DNA of 64,000 nt from Mucilaginibacter frigoritolerans (GTDB lineage: Bacteria; Bacteroidota; Bacteroidia; Sphingobacteriales; Sphingobacteriaceae): contig NZ_VLLI01000001.1 in assembly GCF_007830615.1 (NCBI RefSeq), positions 124,001 to 188,000 of the forward strand, written 5' to 3'. Made by a program: the position numbers and the translations under genes. Shown here piece after piece: positions 44,402 through 53,039 of this stretch. The first letter of the stretch is position 1, and each line of letters begins with the position of its first letter. The notes below the pieces were generated by a model. That model was not told where the DNA came from. It ran no database searches and was given only the letters and a program-made list of their open reading frames with translations.

Positions 44402-44475
44402 AGTCCATAGTCGATGGTCCATAGACCATAGTTAATCATCAGATCAAGATCTTTTGAATTGACTATGGTCTTTTT
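44402..44475 (+). terminator. CCATAG repeat forming a terminator after nrdA
   Basis: 44402-44432 is a CCATAGTCGATGGTCCATAG-type repeat. Its end AGACCATAGT (44423-44432) pairs exactly with ACTATGGTCT (44462-44471), followed by TTTTTG. The hairpin has a 29-nt loop. The repeat thus supplies one arm of a plausible rho-independent terminator 7-80 bp past nrdA. A second block of the same repeat is at 44497-44526. Confidence 0.5.
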
Positions 44476-44496
44476 GTTTTACTTTTGTATTAAATG

Positions 44497-44526
44497 CCAT
44501 GGTCTATCGTCCATTGACCATGGACT
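44497..44526. repeat. CCATAG-type repeat block
   Basis: CCATGGTCTATCGTCCATTG then ACCATGGACTA, directly before the small CWC gene. It belongs to the same family as 33767, 33921, 34195, 34672 and 44402, but has no GTCCG palindrome attached. Confidence 0.65.
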
Positions 44527-44534
44527 AAACAAAA

Positions 44535-44741
44535 ATGATCAAACACGAAATTATCCGTTGTGAGCGATGTGGTACCAGCATTGAATGTAAGGCAAACTCT
44601 TATACCAAATGCCAGTGCAGTGTGGTGCAGTTGAATTTAAATGAGGTTCAATACATCAGCGAGAACTACGAAGGCTGTATGTGTGCTGCTTGTTTACTGG
44701 CTTTGCAGGATGAATACAGGGCGATGATTGTAAATGTATAA
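44535..44741 (+). CDS. Small cysteine-rich CWC-type protein
   Basis: 68 residues with eight Cys in a regular pattern: CERC near 9-12, a single Cys in ECKA, CQC near 27-29, then CMCAAC near 48-53. The spacing suggests one or two structural zinc sites, as in the cysteine-rich CWC family. A paralogue with the same layout lies at 45202-45444 on the opposite strand. Function unknown. The gene starts 9 bp after a CCATAG repeat block. Confidence 0.75.
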   Translation: MIKHEIIRCERCGTSIECKANSYTKCQCSVVQLNLNEVQYISENYEGCMCAACLLALQDEYRAMIVNV

Positions 44742-44757
44742 GCATTAAATATCCATT

Positions 44758-44810
44758 CTGTCCGCCTAACGTTTTCAAAGTCTGGACTCAAAACCGGACG
44801 GACGGTACAG
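44758..44810. repeat. GTCCG palindromic repeat
   Basis: CTGTCCGCCTAACGTTTTCA ... AAAACCGGACGGACGGTACAG, in the convergent gap between the CWC gene and the thioesterase stop. The ends match the family and the centre is diverged. Confidence 0.7.
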
Positions 44811-44815
44811 GACTA

Positions 44816-45205
44816 TTAATCCTCCATTACTTTTATCGGATTTTTGTTTTTATCAATGGCTACAAAAGTGAAGGTTCCCGTAATAGCCTTTTCACGTTCA
44901 AAAGAATACATCTCTTCTACATAAATCTCTACTAAAACTTTGAGGCTGGTGTTGCCAATATGCTGCACTTTGCCAACCAGTTCAATAATAGTTCCTGCGG
45001 GGATGGGTTTTTTAAAATCAATTCTGTCTGACGATACGGTTACCATGGTTTTGCGTGTAAAACGGGTAGCGGTAATAAAGGCAACCTCATCCATCAGGTG
45101 CATAGCGGTACCACCAAACAGGGTGTCGTAATGGTTAGTAGTATTGGGGAATACGGTTTTAAAAATGCGTGTTTCTGCTTTGGTTATTCTTTCTTCTGTG
45201 GTCAT
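44816..45205 (-). CDS. Acyl-CoA thioesterase (hotdog fold, YciA/BACH-like)
   Basis: 129 residues. A single hotdog domain with the helix FPNTTNHYDTLFGGTAMHLM then DEVAFITATRFTRK, the signature of hexameric acyl-CoA hydrolases (Asn and Asp/Glu active-site positions present). It hydrolyses acyl-CoA thioesters in the cytoplasm. Its ATG overlaps the stop of the upstream CWC gene by 4 bp (ATGA-type), so the two are translationally coupled. Confidence 0.88.
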   Translation of the reverse strand: MTTEERITKAETRIFKTVFPNTTNHYDTLFGGTAMHLMDEVAFITATRFTRKTMVTVSSDRIDFKKPIPAGTIIELVGKVQHIGNTSLKVLVEIYVEEMYSFEREKAITGTFTFVAIDKNKNPIKVMED

Positions 45206-45444
45206 TCTTTTTTTGTTGGGGCGAATATAGCTTCCATTTTCTTCTTAATATCATTATAAACTATTTCGCGCTTTATAGATTGCAGGCAATCGCGGCATAA
45301 ACAATCGTGGTACGTTGTACGGATATACATCTCCTCCAGTTCAGAAAAGGTTAGCCCATGACATTGACACTGCAATATGTTACCCACCTTACATTCAAAA
45401 GGCTGCTGGCACCTGGGGCAATATTTGTTTTCGTGATTTGCCAT
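45202..45444 (-). CDS. Small cysteine-rich CWC-type protein (paralogue)
   Basis: 80 residues. CPRC near 9-12, FECKVGN, CQCHGLTFSELEEMY and CLCRDC near 49-54 repeat the Cys pattern of the protein at 44535-44741, with a basic C-terminal helix added (KREIVYNDIKKKMEAIF). It probably binds zinc. It overlaps the thioesterase start by 4 bp, suggesting the two products are made together. Function unknown. Confidence 0.75.
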   Translation of the reverse strand: MANHENKYCPRCQQPFECKVGNILQCQCHGLTFSELEEMYIRTTYHDCLCRDCLQSIKREIVYNDIKKKMEAIFAPTKKE

Positions 45445-45462
45445 AATGATAAATAGCTGTGC

Positions 45463-45486
45463 ATCCTGTTACAGATACACAGCCGT
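45463..45486 (-). terminator. Hairpin after metE
   Basis: AGCTGTG and CACAGC form a short stem directly past the metE stop. On the minus strand the following sequence is only moderately T-rich (TATTTATC). Confidence 0.35.
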
Positions 45487-45490
45487 TTTT

Positions 45491-47797
45491 TTAAGCATTA
45501 ATATCAAATGTTATTTTTTCACGGGCCACTTGGGCCGCCGTAACCATGTTTTGCAATGCTGCCTGTGTTTCGGGCCACTTGCGCGTTTTTAAACCACAAT
45601 CGGGGTTAACCCAAATATTTTCGGCCGGTAATAAAACAGCAGCCTTTTCAAGCAGGCTCACCATTTCATCAACCGTAGGTATGCGCGGCGAGTGGATATC
45701 ATAAACGCCAGGGCCAATTTCGGCAGGGTATTTAAAATCAGCAAAAGCTTCCAGCAGCTCCATTTGTGAGCGCGATGTTTCAATGGTAATCACATCCGCA
45801 TCCATTTGGGCAATGTGCTGAATGATATCATTAAACTCACTGTAGCACATATGGGTATGTATTTGCGTTTCATCCTTTACGCCGCTCGCCGAGATCCGGA
45901 ATGCCCTTACTGCCCAATCCAGGTATTCGGCCCTGTCTTCTTTAAGCAGGGGTAACCCTTCGCGGATAGCCGGTTCATCAATCTGTATCACTTTGATGCC
46001 CGCTTTTTCTAAAGCAACTACCTCATCGCGAATAGCTAAAGCAATTTGGTAAGTAGTTTCAGACCTTGGCTGATCATCCCTCACAAACGACCATTGCAAG
46101 ATAGTTACCGGGCCGGTAAGCATGCCTTTCATCAATTTTTTGGTATTGGCCTGTGCAAAGCTGCTCCAGCGTACCGTCATATCTTTAGGGCGGCTAACAT
46201 CACCATAAATAACCGGTGGTTTAACACAACGGCTGCCATAGCTTTGTACCCATCCGTTTTTGGTGAACAAAAAGCCATTCAGTTGCTCGCCAAAATACTC
46301 CACCATGTCGTTACGCTCAAACTCACCATGTACCAAAACATCAATGCCTATTTCTTCCTGCCAGCGAATAGCCGAAATAGTAGCCTGTTCAATTTCGAGA
46401 TCATATTGCTCCAGGGTAATTTCCTTTTTCTTTAACCTGGCCCTTAACTGGCGGATATCATCCGTTTGCGGGAACGATCCAATGGTAGTGGTAGGAAATA
46501 AAGGCAGCCCGAAGTTTTGCTGTTGTATTTTTTGCCTTTCAGCAAATACACTATGGCGCTGTGCATCCTGATCGGTGATAGCCATTGCTCTTCTCTTGAT
46601 CTCCTGTTTATGAATCAGCTTTGACAGGCTCCGGCTTGAAATGTCTTTCAGGTTCTCTAACAATAAGTCATTATTACCTTCAATAATTTCATTCAACTCT
46701 TTCACCTCGTTAAGCTTCTGCTTGGCAAAGGCCATCCAGTTTTTTATTTCAGAGTGGATATCGGTTTCCAGGTCCAGATCAAAGGGAGTATGCAATAATG
46801 AGCAGCTCGGGGCTATCATTAACCTATCTTTACCAATAACCGCCATTGCCTTTTTGATATGTGCCAGTGAGCGGATATAATCATTTTTCCAGATGTTACG
46901 GCCATCAACCACACCTAATGATAAGCTTAAAGTATCGGGTATAAGGGTTAATACGTTGTCCAACTGTTTGGGAGCCCGCACCAGGTCAATATGCAGTGCA
47001 CAAACCGGTAAACTAACGGCAAAAGAAGTGTTTTGATGTAAGCCTTCAAAATAGGTAGTAAGTAGGGTCTTTATTTCAGGGCACTCCTTTTTAATTTCTT
47101 TATAAGCATAAACAAATGCTTCTTTTTCTTTTTGGGTGAGATCCATCGCCAGGAATGGTTCATCCAGTTGCACCCAAACGGCACCTTCCTTTTTTAATCG
47201 TTTTAAAATGTCGATGTAAACCGGCACGATTTTTTTAATCAGGTCGATCTTTTCAAAGCCTTCTTCTTTTTCTTTGCCCAGCAAAAGGTATGATACCGGG
47301 CCAATCAATACTGGTTTAGGAATGGTACCGGTAACGTGTTTAGCCAGGTTAAACTCTTCAAAAACCTTTTCAGAAAATACACGGAACTCCTGATTTTGGG
47401 TAAATTCAGGCACAATGTAATGGTAATTGGTATCAAACCATTTGGTCATCTCCATGGCGGTAATGTCAAGACCATCTTTCTGATAACCTCTGGCCATAGC
47501 AAAATAAAGATCAATCTCTTTATTGTTTTCATTCTTAATCAGGATGTCGTTATACCTTGCCGGGATAACGCCCAGCATTAACGAGGTATCTAGCACCTGA
47601 TCATAAAAACTGAAATCATTACAGGGGATAAGGTCGATGCCTGCATCCTGTTGTAATTTCCAGTTTTTTTCGCGGAGAGAACGGGCAACGGCAAATAATT
47701 CTTTAGTGCCGATTTTGCCCGACCAGTACTGTTCACTGGCCTTTTTGAGTTCACGATTGGCGCCCACACGTGGGTAGCCGAGGTTGTTTTTGAGCAT
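45491..47797 (-). CDS. metE: Cobalamin-independent methionine synthase
   Basis: 768 residues if started at the ATG at 47797 (MLKNNLGYPRVGANRELKKA), which aligns with the usual MetE N terminus. ATGs at 47803 and 47824 are also in frame. The N-terminal folate-binding barrel is followed by the catalytic barrel, with zinc ligands in HTHMCYSEF (His and Cys) and NPDCGLKTRKW (Cys) and the Glu in VIQIDEPAIREG. It transfers the methyl group from methyltetrahydropteroyl-polyglutamate to homocysteine. The leader carries a cobalamin riboswitch (47970-48148), so expression should fall when B12 is available. This implies a B12-dependent MetH elsewhere. Confidence 0.95.
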   Translation of the reverse strand: MLKNNLGYPRVGANRELKKASEQYWSGKIGTKELFAVARSLREKNWKLQQDAGIDLIPCNDFSFYDQVLDTSLMLGVIPARYNDILIKNENNKEIDLYFAMARGYQKDGLDITAMEMTKWFDTNYHYIVPEFTQNQEFRVFSEKVFEEFNLAKHVTGTIPKPVLIGPVSYLLLGKEKEEGFEKIDLIKKIVPVYIDILKRLKKEGAVWVQLDEPFLAMDLTQKEKEAFVYAYKEIKKECPEIKTLLTTYFEGLHQNTSFAVSLPVCALHIDLVRAPKQLDNVLTLIPDTLSLSLGVVDGRNIWKNDYIRSLAHIKKAMAVIGKDRLMIAPSCSLLHTPFDLDLETDIHSEIKNWMAFAKQKLNEVKELNEIIEGNNDLLLENLKDISSRSLSKLIHKQEIKRRAMAITDQDAQRHSVFAERQKIQQQNFGLPLFPTTTIGSFPQTDDIRQLRARLKKKEITLEQYDLEIEQATISAIRWQEEIGIDVLVHGEFERNDMVEYFGEQLNGFLFTKNGWVQSYGSRCVKPPVIYGDVSRPKDMTVRWSSFAQANTKKLMKGMLTGPVTILQWSFVRDDQPRSETTYQIALAIRDEVVALEKAGIKVIQIDEPAIREGLPLLKEDRAEYLDWAVRAFRISASGVKDETQIHTHMCYSEFNDIIQHIAQMDADVITIETSRSQMELLEAFADFKYPAEIGPGVYDIHSPRIPTVDEMVSLLEKAAVLLPAENIWVNPDCGLKTRKWPETQAALQNMVTAAQVAREKITFDINA

Positions 47798-47969
47798 ACG
47801 CATAAAACTTTTTTGGTTAAACATTAAATTGAATTAATGCTCCTTACGGTTTTCGGTATGCTTTCGGAGGAAATGGTAATAAAAGACACAAGGGATAATT
47901 TAGGCGTGGAAATACCCTGCATATCCAATATGCTCTGACTACTGCTTCAAAACGCGAAAGCATTGTCTT

Positions 47970-48148
47970 AAACAGAGGGCAAGTATCCTGGCTCGTAACA
48001 TTGTTGCCGTCCTTCTCAACCCGGTGAATTGGGTAATGGACATTGTTAAAGGCAACAACCTTTTTGTGTTACTTACAGTTGCGCGACAGCCCGTGATTTA
48101 CACACGGTTCCTTTTTCATTCCGGATATACACCCGGAAACCTCACTGT
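47970..48148 (-). promoter_or_regulatory. Cobalamin riboswitch in the metE leader
   Basis: On the minus strand the leader reads GGAACCGTGTGTAAATCACG, then GGGCTGTCGCGCAACTGTAA, the conserved core of AdoCbl riboswitches (GGGAA..GGTGAAAATCC..GCTGCC-CGCAACTGTAA). Further down are CACCGGGTTGAGAAGG and AGCCAGGATACTTGCCC, which resembles the closing B12 box. About 170 nt separate the core from the metE start. A GCATATCCAATATGC hairpin near 47917-47931 could be part of the expression platform. The function (B12-triggered shut-off of metE) is inferred from known examples. Confidence 0.88.
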
Positions 48149-48236
48149 TGAAAATTAAAGTAAAGAACTTGCTGTAAAGATAGGTGATAAGACGGAAGTC
48201 CGCAAGTGGGTAAATTATCAATAGGGCAGATTTAAT

Positions 48237-48287
48237 TGTCCGCTTTTGTTTATACCCCCAGATACTTAAAACCGGACGGACAGACAG
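48237..48287. repeat. GTCCG palindromic repeat, variant core
   Basis: TTGTCCGCTTTTGTTTATAC, core CCCCCAGATACTTAAAA, end CCGGACGGACAGACAG. Same subtype as 39751-39798. It lies between the lipoprotein stop and the riboswitch. Confidence 0.75.
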
Positions 48288-48318
48288 GGGGGAATTAAGA
48301 GTTTCCATGTACTTGAGG

Positions 48319-48933
48319 TTAAATATTTATATGATTGGTTTTTAAATATGTTTTCAGGTCTTTTGCAATAATATAAGGGTAATCGTAATTAAACTGACAT
48401 TTGGATTTTTTTAGCTTTCTATGTTTACTATCTGTAAGGGTATATTTGGAACTGATTACATTAAAATCTGTATCATAGTATTTAACCAGATCTTCATGTG
48501 CAGCGTCATCCGCGTCAATGGTACACTCACTATTAAAAAAGCCTGCCATCCTTTCAAAAGCAAACAGTTTGCCTGATTTATTGAAGTAATTGAGATATTG
48601 AATGTCCCAATCTCCGCTCTCGCTGGTAGGTGATTCCGATATTAAAACGATATTACCATTTTTGTCTTTTACTAAGTTATAGGTAACTTCTACATCATCA
48701 GGGAATTTACCGTCTTTAATTAATTGCAAGCTATCACTGCCTGGTTTTTTTATGAGGACAATAACCGCGTTTGAATCATTCGCAAGCTTGTCAATACCCT
48801 TTTTTGCTTTTATTTCCTCCTTAAGAATTGATTTGGATTGTTGGCTGTTTTGGGACTTGCAAGCAGTTATTGTGCTGATTATAAATATTATAAAAGCGAT
48901 TTGCAAATAAGATTTCTTTGTAAGGTTCATCAA
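48319..48933 (-). CDS. Hypothetical lipoprotein
   Basis: 204 residues. Lipoprotein signal with lipobox ITAC (Cys about 25), preceded by LQIAFIIFIISTIT, and a Ser/Gln linker after it. The mature part is rich in Lys and Asp and resembles a small beta-sheet domain (VEVTYNLVKDKNGNIVLISE, WDIQYLNYFNKSGKLFAFER). No known family recognised. It lies 28 bp downstream of the GH3 gene on the same strand, so it may share that transcript. Confidence 0.65.
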   Translation of the reverse strand: MMNLTKKSYLQIAFIIFIISTITACKSQNSQQSKSILKEEIKAKKGIDKLANDSNAVIVLIKKPGSDSLQLIKDGKFPDDVEVTYNLVKDKNGNIVLISESPTSESGDWDIQYLNYFNKSGKLFAFERMAGFFNSECTIDADDAAHEDLVKYYDTDFNVISSKYTLTDSKHRKLKKSKCQFNYDYPYIIAKDLKTYLKTNHINI

Positions 48934-48961
48934 ACTAAAATAGTATAATACTTTGATCTGA

Positions 48962-51103
48962 TTACTTGATTGCTATATCTTTCTGCTCCCTAATATCTGC
49001 GGATGAACTGCCTATCATTAACAGCACAGGCTCTTTTTCAATCATAAAACTCTTTTTACTTGTACTCCAATAGGCAAGGGACGATGCCTGTAATTGGATA
49101 TTTACCGTTTGCGATTCGCCGGGGCTAAGGGTGACGCGTTTAAAGCCTTTCAATTCTTCCTGCGGTCTCTCTACCTTTGATTTAAGGTGTTTTACATAGA
49201 GTTGCACTACTTCATCGCCTGCACGGTTACCTGTGTTTTTTACGTCGATGCTGATGGTTATTTCGCCATTTTTGTTTACCTTATCAGTGCTGGTTTTTAG
49301 ATTGCTGTATTGAAAATTAGTATAGCTTAAGCCAAAACCAAAAGGGTAAAGTGGTTTACCTTTAAAGTACATGTAAGTGCGGCCATGCCTTATATTATAA
49401 TCCATCATTGATGGCAATTGTGTAAGCGAATCTGGCCAGGTTTGTACTAATTTGCCGCCGGGGTTTATATCGCCAAATAAAGCATCTGCTAATGCATTGC
49501 CCTGTTCCTGACTGCAATGGGTTATGTGAATAATGGCGGGGATATTTTGTTGCTCCCAGTTAATGGCGTACGGAAAATTACTCACCATCACCAAAATAAT
49601 ATTAGGGTTTACTTTGTACAGGTTTTTAATTAATGCTTCCTGTGCGCTGTCTAATGAAATGCTTTTGCGATCGACTGCCTCGCGGCCTTCGCTCGGGCCA
49701 TCAACTTTTTTCCAGCCTAAATTGCCGCTGGGGTTATTGCCAAGACAAACTACAACAGCTTCGGCACTTTTTGCCATGCTGATTGCCAAATTATCATTCG
49801 TGGTATAACTTACTGTTGCATTAGGGCCAAGCTTATTTTTTATGCCGTCTGCAATACTCACGCTATAAGCCGGGCTGCCGCTGTACCAGTCCTGCAAAAC
49901 CTCAGCACTCCGCGGGCCAACTATGGCAATTGATTTTAGTTTAGTTTTATCAAGCGGTAACAGGTTATTGTTGTTCTTTAGCAGTACGACAGACTTTTGA
50001 GTAATCAGCCTTACAAAATCACGGTTCTTTTGTGATAGCCATGGCTCCGGCCCCGATCCTATATTGCTGTAAGGTACCATTTGCGGCAGATCAAGTTGCC
50101 CCAGTTTAATCATTACCCTAAAAACTCCTCGAAGGTTGGCATCGATATCAGCCTCGGTTATTAGCTTTTTTTGTAATGCCTCCAGAGTACCGGGCTTATA
50201 GGTATCCAAAAACTGGTTGATGCCTGCTTTTATACATCCGGCGGCAGCCTCAGCAAGGGTAGGGTAATAGTGGTGCGCGTTTACCAGCATTCGGTAAGCA
50301 CCGCCATCGGTACAGATGATACCGTTTTCGCTCCATTCGGCAACTGTAATGTTTTTTAACATAGGACTAACAGCCTGTGGTATACCATTTACTTTGTTGT
50401 AGGATGCCATATAAGCCCTTGAGCCACCTTGTTCAACACCCATACGGAATGGAACTGAATAGTATTCCCTCAAAAGCCGCTCATCAAAATCAGAAGAGCT
50501 GCTGTCGCGACTGTTTTCGTTACTGTTGGCCAAAAAGTGCTTCATCAGTGCCGATGTCATCCAATACTTTGGGTCGTTACCTTGTAGTCCTTTGATGTAG
50601 GCTACAGCCATAGTGCCATTAAAAAAGGCATCTTCACCATAACACTCTTCTGTACGTCCCCATCGCGGATCGCGTCCTATATCGGCATTTGGGGCACGTA
50701 CTACAAGACCGCCTTTGTGATATTTTTCATTTTGAAAGATATATCGGGTTTCGTAAGCTTCAATTACCGCAGCCTGTTGTAATAGTTCAGGATCCCATGT
50801 TTCGGCCATGCCAATAGCTTGTGGAAATATAGTAGTAGGTACAGGTGTTTTGCGTCCCCAATCGCCTGGTAGGCCCATTGCTAATCCATGCAAACCCTCT
50901 ACATGCCCTGCCCCCTTTACCCCAAGGCGGGCAATAGTCGGCACAGTGCCCAGGCAGTTTACCTTTTCATCAAGCGTCATTAATGAAAGCAAATTGGTAA
51001 TCCTGTCTTCCGCTGCCAAGTCAGGGTTTTGGAACGGATATTTATATTGGGCAAATGAAAAATGCCCTATCAATATCAAAAACAGGCTCAATAAGTACTT
51101 CAT
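48962..51103 (-). CDS. Exported glycoside hydrolase family 3 (beta-glucosidase/xylosidase-like)
   Basis: 713 residues from the ATG at 51103 (MKYLLSLFLILIGHFSFAQ signal). An ATG nine codons upstream would spoil the signal. The GH3 N-terminal barrel has GRDPRWGRTEECYGEDAF and LMKHFLAN, and the nucleophile Asp lies in ICTDGGAY at about residue 266. The C-terminal alpha/beta sandwich (SVVLLKNNNNLLPLD) and fibronectin-III-like domain (VVQLYVKHLKS, PQEELKGFKRVTLSPGE) follow. It cleaves terminal beta-linked sugars in the periplasm. It sits next to the GH35-like gene, suggesting a joint polysaccharide substrate, although no SusCD pair is present. Confidence 0.9.
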   Translation of the reverse strand: MKYLLSLFLILIGHFSFAQYKYPFQNPDLAAEDRITNLLSLMTLDEKVNCLGTVPTIARLGVKGAGHVEGLHGLAMGLPGDWGRKTPVPTTIFPQAIGMAETWDPELLQQAAVIEAYETRYIFQNEKYHKGGLVVRAPNADIGRDPRWGRTEECYGEDAFFNGTMAVAYIKGLQGNDPKYWMTSALMKHFLANSNENSRDSSSSDFDERLLREYYSVPFRMGVEQGGSRAYMASYNKVNGIPQAVSPMLKNITVAEWSENGIICTDGGAYRMLVNAHHYYPTLAEAAAGCIKAGINQFLDTYKPGTLEALQKKLITEADIDANLRGVFRVMIKLGQLDLPQMVPYSNIGSGPEPWLSQKNRDFVRLITQKSVVLLKNNNNLLPLDKTKLKSIAIVGPRSAEVLQDWYSGSPAYSVSIADGIKNKLGPNATVSYTTNDNLAISMAKSAEAVVVCLGNNPSGNLGWKKVDGPSEGREAVDRKSISLDSAQEALIKNLYKVNPNIILVMVSNFPYAINWEQQNIPAIIHITHCSQEQGNALADALFGDINPGGKLVQTWPDSLTQLPSMMDYNIRHGRTYMYFKGKPLYPFGFGLSYTNFQYSNLKTSTDKVNKNGEITISIDVKNTGNRAGDEVVQLYVKHLKSKVERPQEELKGFKRVTLSPGESQTVNIQLQASSLAYWSTSKKSFMIEKEPVLLMIGSSSADIREQKDIAIK

Positions 51104-51158
51104 TCGGCTTAAAAGCTTATTTCTTTGCATTGGGGTTGGTAGGCTTTTATTCAGTTAT

Positions 51159-52772
51159 TTACCTGAGAGTAAGAGTGGCTTGCACAACCGTTGGTTCTGC
51201 ACTAAAAGCAGGGCCTCCCCAGTCGGTTTCATCACCATTAAGAATGCGCAATGCTTTAAATACTCCGTTTTTATAATAGCCCTCTTCTACCTTAAGGTAT
51301 TGCCATGCTTTGCCTGAGTTAGCGCCCGTAGGCTTAAAAGTAACGTGACACTGAGTACCCATCAGGATGAATTTATTTTCAGCCAATTGTACAATCATCA
51401 TTTTACCATTTGGTTGGGCATTGGCCTTTGTTTCGCCTCCGTTTCTGGTGCCAAAGGTTACTACGGCCTGCCATGCACCTAAGTCGATGGTTTGTTTGGC
51501 CTGGTCATCATGCTCAACAACTGCCTTTATCTTTCCTTCAAATGCCCATGTGGCCAATTCGCGCATCATGGGAGTAGCAGCGGCATATTCCAGTGCAAAA
51601 GGGGCCAGCTTTTCAGCTACTTCAGCGGGCTTTTTACCTTCTCCGTTATCATCTATCCCGAAAGGCGAAAAACCGATTCCACCATGGGCAATTACATCAT
51701 ACATATATTTCGCGTTATCCGGAATTAGACCTGCTTCGGGCACAAAAAGTGTGTTATCCGGTCGATTATAAAGTTCAATCACCTTTAAAACCCTTTCGCT
51801 GCCTGAAAGATAAATATCAGGTGCTAACAGATCGATTGCAGGAGCTGCCGCCTTCCAGATGGGAATCACATTATCTGTAGGGCCACCGCTTTCATAATTA
51901 GTGGCTTTTGGATTGGTAAGCGGATCGCGTAGTGCAGCATTCACATACATAGGCAAAGGATATACTGCTTTTCCAGCTGCTGCCACTTGTCCAATAAAAT
52001 GGGCTACAGACCAAGCGTGGAAATATTCATCAGCATCATCCCCAAATACCTGTTGCCATGAACCCGCAGCATTTGCGGGGCGATTTAACGCTTTAAGAAC
52101 CTCGGGTTTCAATAACTTTGCTGGTACCGGGCCTTCAAATAGTTTTTGCGCAATTGGAGAGTAATCCCTTACACTGCCCCAGGTGCCTGATTCGTTTTCT
52201 ACCTGTATCATAAGCACGGTATGCTGAACATCTGCTTGTTTTAAATACTTCATTACAGATGTAAAAGCATTGATATCAGTCTCCAAAGTGGCTTTGGAGT
52301 GCGGGGAAGGTGAATCAATGGGCTGACCGTTTTTACCGCTTACGTTGGGATATTTGGCGGCATCTTGTTTCATCCATTCGGGCATGTAATGGTTGCTGCC
52401 ATTTTTCCAGGTGGCAAACCACAGCAATACCAAATGTACCTTATGCTGACGTGCCTGGGTAAGCAATGTATCAACCACAGAGAAATCAAACTTGCCTTGT
52501 TGAGCCTCAATCTGTTCCCAATAAATGGGTACTTCGAGGGTATTGGCGTGCAATTTTTCAACTGCCAGCCATAGCTGAGGCAACATTGCCGGCCATGCAC
52601 TTGAATTATGAGTCTGGCCCCCTAATATTAAAAATGGCTTTCCGTCAACCAGCAGGGCATGCCGACCATTTTTTTCAATTATTACCGGCATGGTATTTAC
52701 TCGAGTTTGGCTAAACGTTTTTGCGATGGTAATTAAAAGCAGGGCAAGCAACAGAGTTATTATTTTCTTCAT
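51159..52772 (-). CDS. Exported GH35-like beta-galactosidase (DUF5597 type)
   Basis: 537 residues with a signal peptide ending near TFSQT. The barrel shows GQTHNSSAWPAM, HANTLEVPIYWEQIE, VLLWFATWKNG and the acid/base Glu194 in MIQVENESGTWGS. A second Glu in LFVPEAGL near 345 fits the nucleophile. The C-terminal part (about 380-537) is the beta-rich domain seen in DUF5597 members. It likely removes galactose or arabinose from side chains of plant polysaccharides in the periplasm. It runs in the same direction as the GH3 gene, with a 55-bp gap. Confidence 0.85.
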   Translation of the reverse strand: MKKIITLLLALLLITIAKTFSQTRVNTMPVIIEKNGRHALLVDGKPFLILGGQTHNSSAWPAMLPQLWLAVEKLHANTLEVPIYWEQIEAQQGKFDFSVVDTLLTQARQHKVHLVLLWFATWKNGSNHYMPEWMKQDAAKYPNVSGKNGQPIDSPSPHSKATLETDINAFTSVMKYLKQADVQHTVLMIQVENESGTWGSVRDYSPIAQKLFEGPVPAKLLKPEVLKALNRPANAAGSWQQVFGDDADEYFHAWSVAHFIGQVAAAGKAVYPLPMYVNAALRDPLTNPKATNYESGGPTDNVIPIWKAAAPAIDLLAPDIYLSGSERVLKVIELYNRPDNTLFVPEAGLIPDNAKYMYDVIAHGGIGFSPFGIDDNGEGKKPAEVAEKLAPFALEYAAATPMMRELATWAFEGKIKAVVEHDDQAKQTIDLGAWQAVVTFGTRNGGETKANAQPNGKMMIVQLAENKFILMGTQCHVTFKPTGANSGKAWQYLKVEEGYYKNGVFKALRILNGDETDWGGPAFSAEPTVVQATLTLR

Positions 52773-53039
52773 GTGGTGTAGCGTGTATTAAGCAAAGCTG
52801 CTATTTTAATGGTTATAATTGGAATTAAAGGGCCATATGGCGATTTCAAATATAGAGGCTAAATAATTTAGGCCTATGGCACATTTGTAAATAAATATGG
52901 CACAAATGTAAATACAGATAATTACGATGTTATTGTTACAATTAGGGCGCTGATACTATCTAAATTCTTTCCTTTATAGGGGCTTTTCTAAGTTTCAGTC
53001 TAAATTCCTATCTTCGCCACCCGAAATCATCTTATAAAA
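52773..53039. other. Divergent spacer before fabG
   Basis: 267 bp between the GH35-like gene and fabG, oriented divergently. It is AT-rich with direct words (GGCACATTTGTAAATAAATA, then GGCACAAATGTAAATACAG, about 52876-52916). TATCTTCG at about 53010 may be part of the fabG promoter. No gene seen. Confidence 0.4.

Noticed and set aside
48069-48308. Open frame of about 79 codons on the minus strand between metE and the lipoprotein
   Set aside because: It lies over the cobalamin riboswitch core and a GTCCG repeat.
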